Origin: DAOVRD01 sp964605915
Lineage (GTDB): Bacteria; Planctomycetota; Brocadiia; SM23-32
Assembly (NCBI GenBank): GCA_964605915.1
Contig: CAZSET010000223.1
Coordinates: 1 to 6,620, forward strand
Direction of reading: 5' to 3'
DNA: 6,620 bases
The translations under genes were made by a program, and so were the position numbers. Numbering within the stretch: the first letter of the stretch is position 1; each line of letters begins with the position of its first letter. Positions 1 through 5,682 of the stretch are shown here, one piece after another. The notes under the pieces are model-generated. The model was not told the DNA's origin, did no database searches, and worked only from the letters and a program-made list of their open reading frames with translations.

Positions 1-1552
1 CAGTCTCGGAAACTGGTCGCTCAAGCTGATCGCTGGTCATCGTGACGTGGAAGCGCACGTCGCCGGCTTTGAGGGCCCGCGCTGTGACGCGCCAGCTGGC
101 CTCCTCCTTCGACCCTAAGCTTGGCAGCGGCCGGAACGTTATAACATTCTGCCGCGCAGTGGCCTCCGTGGGACCCGTGCCGGACACGTACTCCATTTCC
201 TCTTCCAGCGTGCAGCTGATGCCGATGTTCGTGCCCGCCGCAGTGCCCTGGTTGGTCACCTTGATGACGTAGGTCTCCGTGCTGCCGACCGCGATTGGGT
301 CTTCGACGTCGATGACCTCCAACAAGATCGCCGGAATACCCCTGATGGTAGTCTCCGCACTGGCAACGGCCGCCGCCGCGCAGTGGGCATTCGCCGTGGC
401 GCGCTGGGCGGCCGTGCCGATCTTCTCAGCTTTCAGGTTCACGCTCATAGCGCGCGATGCCCCTGGCTCCAGATCGCCGACGTTCCAGATTACCTTGCCC
501 CTCCTCATTTGTCCGCCTGCAGTGGCGCTCACGAACGACGTGTTCTCGGGCACGGAATCCTCGACCACCGTGTCCTTGGCCACCCAGTCGCCGCTGTTGG
601 TCACCGTCAACTCGTAGGCGATACTCGTGCCGACGTACCTGAGCTTCGGCCCGCTCTTGACCAGCGCAAGCGATGGCCTGCGGACCATCGTCTTTGCAGC
701 GGCCTCTGCTCTCAGACCCCCGGCAGACATGGCCACGGCCGTGTTGGTGAACTCGCCAGTGCGCGCGGCCTTAAGCTGGAACTCAAAGGAACGGGACTGC
801 CCTTCCTCCAAATCACCGGCGTCCATTACCACCGATGACCTGCCGTCAGCAGTCTTCATGTCGGGGGGCAGTTCCTCCTGGACTCGCACCTCGCGAGCTG
901 TACCGGTGCCCACGTTGGACACGACCACTTTGCACGGAATCGGGTCGCAGAGCAGCGCAGTGGCTGGCGCCGTCTTCACCAGTTTCAGGGCCGGCTGGAT
1001 GGCCGCAATGTCAACACATGCCGGCTCCCTGTAGGTGGCGACAGCGCAGTGCCGTCTGGTCCCCGGCTTCTCGACCATTCCCGTGACCTTGATCACCTTG
1101 GACTCGCCCGCTCCGAGCGTGCCCAGTGCCCAAGTGGCCACCCCTTCCGCGACACTAACGGCACGCGGCTCAGTGCCGACGACCCTAAACCCGTCTGGCA
1201 GGTGCTCCATGATACCGACGTCAGCCAGCCGGTTGGTCCCCCTGTTGGTCACTTTGATGTCGTAGCTAAACTCCTTACCCGCCAGAACATCGGAAGGGTT
1301 GCTCCGCTCCATGGCAAGCATCCCGGCGGCAACGGATGCTGCCGGCGCCGGCCGTGGGGCCCGCTTCAGCGCGCTGAGCTCGGCACCCAGCGCAGCCACG
1401 CGCCGCTCTGTCCTTGCCAGGTCGGCCTTGAGTGTGTCAACTACGTCTGGAGAAACGCCTTCGCGCCGCCAGCTGGCACAGCCGGACAGCATCGCTCCAA
1501 CGAGCGCCAACATACTGACAACTGCCCATCCCCTGCGTACACTTATCACCAT
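1..1552 (-). CDS. DUF11/OmcB-like repeat lipoprotein, partial at its C-terminus
   Basis: The minus strand is open for 517 codons from an ATG at 1552 to the window edge, where the frame ends in RPVSET. The N-terminus is a lipoprotein signal peptide: Arg6-Arg7, a hydrophobic stretch (residues 9-21) and lipobox LSGC with the lipidated Cys at 25. Residues about 37-65 (VVDTLKADLARTERRVAALG onward) have heptad spacing and should form a coiled coil. Four DUF11-like beta domains follow, at about 78-183, 185-290, 292-402 and 404-517, each with a VTN(x)GT or similar core and a LPxGF/LPPDM-type turn. Cysteines cluster around the first/second domain junction (HCAVATYREPACVDI, LLCDPIPCK), which suggests disulfides. 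The family is generally cell-surface or envelope structural protein (compare chlamydial OmcB); I infer an envelope role here, probably at the outer membrane. A GTG two codons upstream is an alternative start; an in-frame TAG lies just beyond it. Probably only a few residues are missing. Confidence 0.88.
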   Translation of the reverse strand, partial: MVISVRRGWAVVSMLALVGAMLSGCASWRREGVSPDVVDTLKADLARTERRVAALGAELSALKRAPRPAPAASVAAGMLAMERSNPSDVLAGKEFSYDIKVTNRGTNRLADVGIMEHLPDGFRVVGTEPRAVSVAEGVATWALGTLGAGESKVIKVTGMVEKPGTRRHCAVATYREPACVDIAAIQPALKLVKTAPATALLCDPIPCKVVVSNVGTGTAREVRVQEELPPDMKTADGRSSVVMDAGDLEEGQSRSFEFQLKAARTGEFTNTAVAMSAGGLRAEAAAKTMVRRPSLALVKSGPKLRYVGTSIAYELTVTNSGDWVAKDTVVEDSVPENTSFVSATAGGQMRRGKVIWNVGDLEPGASRAMSVNLKAEKIGTAAQRATANAHCAAAAVASAETTIRGIPAILLEVIDVEDPIAVGSTETYVIKVTNQGTAAGTNIGISCTLEEEMEYVSGTGPTEATARQNVITFRPLPSLGSKEEASWRVTARALKAGDVRFHVTMTSDQLERPVSET

Positions 1553-1618
1553 ACCCACCCAATCCCGGCTAGTGAAGTACGACACCTGGGAACTCGCGGA
1601 TATTCCGCTCGTACAGTA

Positions 1619-1647
1619 ACACTAGCACTCTTACCCACCCTTGTCAA
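1619..1647 (-). promoter_or_regulatory. Sigma70-type promoter of the DUF11 lipoprotein gene
   Basis: On the minus strand a perfect TTGACA (1647-1642) is followed after exactly 17 bases by TAGTGT (1624-1619), which is preceded by TGC, an extended -10 motif. Transcription would start near 1612, giving a leader of about 60 bases. The first transcribed bases would include the short hairpin GCGGA-ATA-TCCGC (1608-1596), which could protect the 5' end of the mRNA. The ribosome binding site before the ATG is weak (GGGTGGGT). Confidence 0.6.
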
Positions 1648-1837
1648 TACCCTCCAGGCATTTGCGATGTAGTGCAGTTGGGCGGCGCGCCAGTCGAGTG
1701 TGGCGAGGGCGGCGAAGGTGATGCGGAAGGTCTATCGCGCCTGCGTGCTGCGTCCCGGCAGGATGTGCATGACGGAACGCACGGAACTGCGCAGCGTCCC
1801 CGGACATGGTCTCGGCCACGGAGGCGCCGGGCGGCGG
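1648..1837. other. Intergenic stretch between yihY-type gene and lipoprotein promoter
   Basis: Together with the lipoprotein leader this makes a 285-base gap. Short open frames on both strands here are arginine- and proline-rich, lack ribosome binding sites and resemble no family I know, so I call no gene. There is a GC-rich stretch with GGCGCGCC and an imperfect inverted repeat around 1750-1783 (TGCGT with ACGCA), but no hairpin followed by a T-run that would make a clear terminator for the upstream gene. Confidence 0.5.
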
Positions 1838-3166
1838 CTAGATGCTTCTCAAAGGCAAATTGCCTGGAGAACGCTCGACTGCCTCTCGCAGCTGGCGCAG
1901 GCATTCCGAGAGGCGATGGAGTTCCGCCGTGTCAGCGAAAGGAATATCTTCAGTGCCCCTGTCCTCGAGCGCCCCCAGCACGAACGATACGGTGAGCGCA
2001 TCGATCGCCCTCGCTGGCTGGTACGCCACTTCCCTGTCGCCATCCCGGCTGGTCTCCGTAAGAATGCCGGCACCGACGAGCTCGTACAGCACGTCGTTTG
2101 CCAGGCGGGCAGGTATGCCCAATTCGTGGACGATCTCCGCGGCCGTTGCCGGCTTCCTGCCGTCTGCGAAGTTCCCGACCGCCATCTGGGCTATCCGGAG
2201 GGCCAGCAGCTTCCTGAGGGAACGGCTCGCCTGCAGACAATCGGGCTCGAACTCGTAAGTCTCCACGTTCTGGTGAGCGAAGGCGAGCTCCGCTCCGAAC
2301 AGCACGACAAGCCACGTCGCCTGCAGCCAGATCAGAAAAAGCGGAAGAACGGCGAAGCTGCCGTAAATGGCGCTGTAGCGGGTCACACCGATCTGGAAGG
2401 AAATGTAGACCCACTGGACGAACTGATACAGGGTGCCGGCGACCACACCGGCAAGAAGGCCAGACGCCAAGTTGACTTTCGTGTTGGGCATGAAAACGTA
2501 GACGAAAGCGAAAAGGCCCCACCCTATGCAGTAGGGCAGAAGGCGGAGGAGCGCCATGATGAGCGGCCCAAGGAAGCCGAGCACAGAGACGCGGTCCAGG
2601 ACTGCCTGCACCTGGCCTGTGACGAGAACTGTGGCGCTACCTGATACGACCAGCAGGATCGGGCAGATCAGCATCATCGACAGGTAATCCGTGAACTTCC
2701 GCCCCAGCGTCCTCGGTCGCTTGATCCCCCATATCTCGTTGAAGGAACGCTCGACGTGGCCCAACACCTTGAGCACGGTCCACAGGAGGACGACGATCCC
2801 GACCCCTGCCATCACTCCGCCCCTTGTACTCTCAAGCAGGGAACTAGAGAACTCCAAGATCTTGGCTGCGATATCCTCGTGGGCCGAGAACAGCGCCATG
2901 ACTCGTTCCTCAAAGACCTTCTCGACGCCGAAGCCCTTCGCTATGCCGAACGCCATTGCAAGTGCAGGCACGATTGCCAGTATGGAATAGAAGGTCAGTG
3001 CCGAGGCCCTCAGGCTACACTTGTCGGCGCTGAATCCGCGGAGGGCCAGTAACACCACCCTCAAGTGTCTGATCAGCAAGGACTTCGAGCGCGGCAGATT
3101 GCGCGAATGGATCCGCCAGATGCCTGACTTGAGGAACCTGATGGTCTCTCGTAGCCGCTCTCTCAC
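1838..3166 (-). CDS. YihY/virulence factor BrkB family membrane protein with C-terminal winged-helix domain
   Basis: The 442-residue protein belongs to the YihY/BrkB (UPF0761) family of inner-membrane proteins. The family was once misannotated as ribonuclease BN and its transport or envelope role is not settled. The family core is plain: SLRASALTFYSILAIVPALA near residues 51-70, about six membrane segments (roughly 57-78, 115-135, 161-184, 203-226, 236-258, 270-297), and the signature YSAIYGSFAVLPLFLIWLQ at 264-282 followed by VVLFGAELAFA. Residues about 318-385 form a soluble winged-helix-like domain (TAAEIVHELGIPARLANDVL, then YELVGAGILTE), making it longer than the roughly 290-residue E. 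coli form. A longer reading from an ATG at 3319 adds 51 residues without membrane or domain character. I prefer the GTG at 3166 because GGAGGAG lies 7 bases before it. The stop is TAG at 1838-1840. It is divergent from the M19 gene. Confidence 0.92.
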   Translation of the reverse strand: MRERLRETIRFLKSGIWRIHSRNLPRSKSLLIRHLRVVLLALRGFSADKCSLRASALTFYSILAIVPALAMAFGIAKGFGVEKVFEERVMALFSAHEDIAAKILEFSSSLLESTRGGVMAGVGIVVLLWTVLKVLGHVERSFNEIWGIKRPRTLGRKFTDYLSMMLICPILLVVSGSATVLVTGQVQAVLDRVSVLGFLGPLIMALLRLLPYCIGWGLFAFVYVFMPNTKVNLASGLLAGVVAGTLYQFVQWVYISFQIGVTRYSAIYGSFAVLPLFLIWLQATWLVVLFGAELAFAHQNVETYEFEPDCLQASRSLRKLLALRIAQMAVGNFADGRKPATAAEIVHELGIPARLANDVLYELVGAGILTETSRDGDREVAYQPARAIDALTVSFVLGALEDRGTEDIPFADTAELHRLSECLRQLREAVERSPGNLPLRSI

Positions 3167-3173
3167 AGCCGCT

Positions 3174-3182
3174 CTCCTCCCC
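3174..3182 (-). promoter_or_regulatory. Ribosome binding site deciding a GTG start
   Basis: On the minus strand GGGGAGGAG (3182-3174) precedes the GTG at 3166 with a 7-base gap. It nearly matches the full anti-Shine-Dalgarno sequence, and no comparable site precedes the in-frame ATG at 3319. This is the main reason for the shorter protein. Confidence 0.75.
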
Positions 3183-3243
3183 GTCTTCGGGTACCGCCGG
3201 CAGCACCACCATGCACCCCATGCCGCCCCGTGCCTGCCGGGCG

Positions 3244-3272
3244 ATGTTAATGGAATAGCATTGGATCTGCAA
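3244..3272 (-). promoter_or_regulatory. Candidate promoter of the YihY-family gene
   Basis: On the minus strand TTGCAG (3272-3267) and TAACAT (3249-3244) are separated by 17 bases. The -10 matches consensus at four of six positions and the -35 at three. A start near 3237 would give a leader of about 70 bases before the GTG at 3166. The placement is sensible but the match is modest. Confidence 0.3.
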
Positions 3273-3277
3273 GGAGA

Positions 3278-3327
3278 GGTGGCCGTTCTGGAGGTAGGTC
3301 CCACAACAGCGCCTCCCAACGGCTGCC
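3278..3327. repeat. Inverted repeat between the divergent promoters
   Basis: GCCGTT (3282-3287) and GGAGG (3290-3294) are mirrored by CCTCC (3312-3316) and AACGGC (3318-3323), with a small internal mismatch (CT against C) and a 17-base centre. As plus-strand RNA the stem would extend by two G-U and two G-C pairs out to 3278 and 3327. The repeat fills the space between the two candidate -35 boxes (3272 and 3330), so a regulator site acting on both genes is possible. A chance repeat in GC-rich DNA is also possible. Confidence 0.35.
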
Positions 3328-3329
3328 GC

Positions 3330-3358
3330 TTGACCCATCGCGGTGCTCGGATTACAGT
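3330..3358 (+). promoter_or_regulatory. Candidate promoter toward the M19 gene
   Basis: TTGACC (3330-3335) and TACAGT (3353-3358) are 17 bases apart and match consensus at five and four of six positions. A start near 3365 would leave an unusually long leader of about 300 bases before the ATG at 3665. A closer promoter that I do not recognise may exist. Confidence 0.4.
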
Positions 3359-3375
3359 GATCTTGACGCGTTACC

Positions 3376-3597
3376 GAGGGCACGAGACGGTGCTGTGACA
3401 AGCCCTCTTCTGAGTGTTCGAATCAAGTGCGGCCAAACCTGCGGAGCTCCAGCGCACAGCAAGGCAGCGATTTCGTCGTAGGCGTCCGAACGACACGGCG
3501 CTGCCTGCGGGTCGAGGAGCACAGGCTGCCGTTCGCTCTGCACGATTGGGGAAGCCATCGCCGAGAACTGCTCGGCGGCATGCCCGATGGGATCGGG
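3376..3597 (+). other. Stem-loop-rich putative 5' leader of the M19 gene
   Basis: Four potential stem-loops lie between the candidate promoter and the M19 gene. The first is GAGGGC (3376-3381) with GCCCTC (3402-3407), followed by TTCT. The second is AGGCAGCG (3462-3469) with CGCTGCCT (3499-3506), enclosing GTCGT (3475-3479) with ACGAC (3490-3494). The third is CGCCGAG-AACTG-CTCGGCG (3559-3577). The fourth is CCCGAT-GGG-ATCGGG (3583-3597). GCTGCC at 3525-3530 could compete for the second stem. No open frame here has a ribosome binding site or a recognisable product. I do not recognise a known riboswitch; stems of this length also arise by chance in GC-rich DNA. Confidence 0.3.
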
Positions 3598-3664
3598 TGG
3601 TAGATGATGCACGGGGCAGGTGGTAGCCGCCCCTGGCCCACGCTGAGGCCACGGAGAACGAATC

Positions 3665-4855
3665 ATGACTGACCGACTATCCGGCGTCCGAGACGAAGCA
3701 ATTGCATTGACCAGGGAAGCGCTGGTCGTCGACATGTACACGACCAGCTTCTTCTCGGGCCTCAGGGCCCTCAGGGCTGGCGGCGTACGCCAGGAGCCCG
3801 GGTGGTTTGCCAAGACGAGCGACGAGATCGGGGTCAAGCCAGGCGCAGGGCGGTTCGACCTCCCCGCGATCAAGGAAGGGGGGCTGAACGTCTTCGTCCA
3901 GAGCATGTTGGATTGCGCTGCGCAGTCGAGCCACTTCTCGAACGAATACCAGCTTACGGTCGATGTCGCTCACCAGTTCGGTCGAGAGGGCGAGTGGCCC
4001 GAGGACTGGGGCAAGTTCGCATATCCGCCAGATCCTTACGACCATTACACGCTCCAGTATCCCAACCGACACGGCATGGTCAACGCGTTCATCCTGTACG
4101 AGATCCTCATGCGCGAGGTCGATGCGATCGACGCCTTCATCCTCGTGACCGAAGCTGAGGACATCCTCCGCACGCAGCGCGACGGCAAGGTGGGGGTGGT
4201 GCTTGACTGCAACTGCGTGCAGTTGATCGGCGATTCGCTGGAGATGCTGAGCATCCTGTATCGGGTCGGGTACCGACAGATGCTCATGGCACGCTTCAGC
4301 CGTAACCTGTGTGTGGACAGTTGGGTCCAGGCGCGAACGAAGGGCGGCCTCACGCCCTTTGGCGAGGCCGTGGTCAGGGAACTGAACCGTCTGGGCATGA
4401 TCATCGACCTGTCTCACACGAACGACGAGGGCTTCTGGGACGTCCTCGAAGTCTCCGACGCACCGGTCATTTGCTCCCACTCGAACAGCCGCTCCGTATG
4501 CAGCCACCCCCGCAACCTGACCGACGACCAGATCAAGGCGCTGGCGGCCAAAGGTGGCGTCATCGGCCCTATGTGCGTCTTCATCGGCCCGGGCCCCGAC
4601 TACCGCGACCAGACGAGTTGGTCCGTCGACGACCCTCGCTTCCAGCGTTGGCTGGACCATGTTGACCACGTGATCGGCCTCGTCGGTCCAGATCACGTCG
4701 GCTGGGGTTCCGACGGGTACATGACCATGATGGGCAGTCCCGCTGAGCTGCCGAAGATCACGGAGGGGCTGTTGAGACGCGGGCACTCAGAAGCCGATGT
4801 CCGGAAGTTCTGGGGGGAGAACTACCTGGGGGTATTCAGGGAAGTGGTTGGCTGA
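3665..4855 (+). CDS. Membrane dipeptidase-like protein, peptidase family M19, with altered metal site
   Basis: The 396-residue protein has the M19 (renal dipeptidase, amidohydrolase-fold) layout. It shows FDLPAIKEGGLNVFVQSM (65-81), GGLTPFGEAVVRELNRLGM (227-245), IDLSH (247-251), SHSNSRSVCSHPRNLTDDQI (271-290), GWGSDG (346-351) and the end motif KFWGENYLGVFREV (381-394). M19 enzymes cleave dipeptides with a two-zinc centre. The ligand-type residues His251, His272 and Asp350 are present, as is the conserved Arg of HPRN (283). However, the usual N-terminal His-x-Asp reads DMYTTS (Tyr25, Thr27), the bridging Glu is replaced at about Asn183 in LDCNCVQLIG, and the usual LTHxxN His is Arg210. It may bind one metal, use another reaction or be inactive. 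No signal peptide is seen, so it is likely cytoplasmic. GGAG at 3653-3656 lies 8 bases before the ATG. Confidence 0.9.
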   Translation: MTDRLSGVRDEAIALTREALVVDMYTTSFFSGLRALRAGGVRQEPGWFAKTSDEIGVKPGAGRFDLPAIKEGGLNVFVQSMLDCAAQSSHFSNEYQLTVDVAHQFGREGEWPEDWGKFAYPPDPYDHYTLQYPNRHGMVNAFILYEILMREVDAIDAFILVTEAEDILRTQRDGKVGVVLDCNCVQLIGDSLEMLSILYRVGYRQMLMARFSRNLCVDSWVQARTKGGLTPFGEAVVRELNRLGMIIDLSHTNDEGFWDVLEVSDAPVICSHSNSRSVCSHPRNLTDDQIKALAAKGGVIGPMCVFIGPGPDYRDQTSWSVDDPRFQRWLDHVDHVIGLVGPDHVGWGSDGYMTMMGSPAELPKITEGLLRRGHSEADVRKFWGENYLGVFREVVG

Positions 4856-4893
4856 GGCGCCCGGAGGACGCGGCATGCGGTACGTTACGGCAC

Positions 4894-4921
4894 GAGCCCA
4901 ATCCGGGCAATACGGGGGCTC
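4894..4921 (+). other. Stem-loop after the M19 gene
   Basis: GAGCCC (4894-4899) pairs with GGGCTC (4916-4921) across 16 bases, about 40 bases after the TGA of the M19 gene. The inner GCCC/GGGC pairing competes with it. No T-run follows, so it may only protect the mRNA end or be chance. Confidence 0.2.
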
Positions 4922-4946
4922 AACCGCACGCGCGCTTGTTCCTGCG

Positions 4947-4993
4947 GGGCCAGTGATCCGGACCCGGTGACCATCGGCCTGGCCCTTATCTCT
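4947..4993 (+). terminator. Possible terminator between convergent genes
   Basis: GGGCCAG (4947-4953) pairs perfectly with CTGGCCC (4979-4985), followed on the plus strand by TTATCTCTT. The loop is long (25 bases), although GGTGACC inside it could fold further. The second arm touches the TAA stop of the thioredoxin-like gene (4988-4986, minus), so the repeat could end transcripts from both directions. The T-tract is imperfect. Confidence 0.3.
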
Positions 4994-5525
4994 TCCCGCC
5001 TGTGCCGTCCTGCGGAGCCGAAAGCGCGTCGACAATCTTGGCCAGGTCTCCTGCGGACGTGAGGCCCTCCATTCGCTTCTCAAGCCGACCTCCCCGGTAT
5101 AGCAGGAGGGTGGGCACGACGCTGACGTCCTCGCGGCCGGCCACACCTCGGAGGTCGCGCGCGTTGATGACGGCGAAGCTGGCCTTCCCGGCTCGATCAT
5201 CCGCAAGCCCGGCCAGCTCCGGCATTTGGCGGTGACAGGCGGGGCAGTAGTCGGTGTAGAAAGCCACCAGCACGGGAATGTCCTTGCCGATAAGGGCGTC
5301 GTATTCCTGTTCGGACGCGACCTTGATCAGGTTCTCGGTGTCATCAAGACCCGGCATCGGCTGGGAGCGGGAGGCCAGAAACAGGGCGATAAAGACCCCG
5401 AAGCCCGTAGCGATGTAGGGATTACACAGTATTGGACACTGGCCGCCCGCGGCCTTACCCGCGAGGCCAACCAGCAGCCCGATCCCGGCGCCCAACACGA
5501 CCGCGATGATGATGCGTAGCGCCAT
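4986..5525 (-). CDS. Membrane-anchored thioredoxin-fold protein with DUF6132-like N-terminus
   Basis: The 179-residue protein has two parts. Residues 4-23 are a membrane segment, followed by GGQCPILCNPYIATGFG (27-43) and a second hydrophobic stretch to about 51. The C-P-x-x-C-N-P loop between two short helices resembles the DUF6132 family. Residues about 62-170 are a thioredoxin domain with AFYTDYCPACHRQMPEL, so the redox pair is Cys94/Cys97 (CPAC), and with VVPTLLLY carrying the expected cis-Pro138. It should reduce, oxidise or exchange disulfides; the partner is unknown. An ATG at 5567 would add 14 residues, but a TATAAT at 5584-5579 would leave almost no leader for that start. The ATG at 5525 has GGAA 9-12 bases upstream and begins directly at the membrane helix, so I prefer it moderately. 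It lies 157 bases after the nitrilase gene. Confidence 0.88.
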   Translation of the reverse strand: MALRIIIAVVLGAGIGLLVGLAGKAAGGQCPILCNPYIATGFGVFIALFLASRSQPMPGLDDTENLIKVASEQEYDALIGKDIPVLVAFYTDYCPACHRQMPELAGLADDRAGKASFAVINARDLRGVAGREDVSVVPTLLLYRGGRLEKRMEGLTSAGDLAKIVDALSAPQDGTGGKR

Positions 5526-5578
5526 CTTCGACCGTTCCTTCCGAGCTGCGCGGAGAACAGAAGCCATCCAGACACTCC

Positions 5579-5584
5579 ATTATA
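5579..5584 (-). promoter_or_regulatory. Candidate -10 element of the thioredoxin-like gene
   Basis: A perfect TATAAT is read on the minus strand at 5584-5579. No good -35 hexamer lies 16-18 bases upstream (TACAGC at 17), so the promoter would be weak or need an activator. The expected start near 5572 favours the ATG at 5525 over the one at 5567. Confidence 0.4.
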
Positions 5585-5609
5585 GGTTGCCACCCGTGAT
5601 TGCTGTAGC

Positions 5610-5638
5610 GGACGTTCGAGTTGAGTCCCCGCACGTCC
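5610..5638. repeat. Short inverted repeat upstream of the thioredoxin-like gene
   Basis: GGACGT (5610-5615) is mirrored by ACGTCC (5633-5638) across 17 bases, just upstream of the expected -35 position. It could be a regulator site or part of the nitrilase mRNA end. The neighbouring GTCCT/AGGAC hairpin (5635-5650) lacks a T-run, so I do not call a terminator. Confidence 0.2.
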
Positions 5639-5682
5639 TTGCTCCAGGACCCGGTTAGTGCGCAGCCGACAGGCCTCCGGAC

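Noticed and set aside
42..1619. Several plus-strand open frames opposite the lipoprotein
   Set aside because: Their minus-strand complement reads as a continuous lipoprotein with DUF11 repeats, so they are shadows.
1655..1755. A minus-strand frame reading TFRITFAALATLDWRAAQ, slightly like copia-type reverse transcriptase
   Set aside because: A stop codon directly precedes it, no catalytic motif follows, and the likeness is too short to separate from chance.
1700..2644. A 314-codon plus-strand open frame across the YihY-family gene
   Set aside because: It overlaps the strongly supported minus-strand gene, lacks a ribosome binding site and has no recognisable domain.
3167..3319. A 51-residue N-terminal extension of the YihY-family protein from an ATG at 3319
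   Set aside because: The extension has no family likeness, would cover the candidate promoter and inverted repeat, and a strong ribosome binding site supports the GTG at 3166.
3411..3430. GTTCGAATC, the sequence of a tRNA T-loop
   Set aside because: The flanking bases do not form the five-pair T-stem, and no acceptor or anticodon arm can be drawn around it.
3414..3626. A 70-codon plus-strand open frame with a GTG start in the divergent intergenic region
   Set aside because: It has no Shine-Dalgarno sequence, an arginine-rich composition typical of random GC-rich frames, and overlaps the predicted stem-loops.
3677..4786. A 369-codon open frame on the minus strand across the M19 gene
   Set aside because: It is antisense to a gene with clear family motifs, its translation resembles no family, and such mirror frames are common in GC-rich coding DNA.
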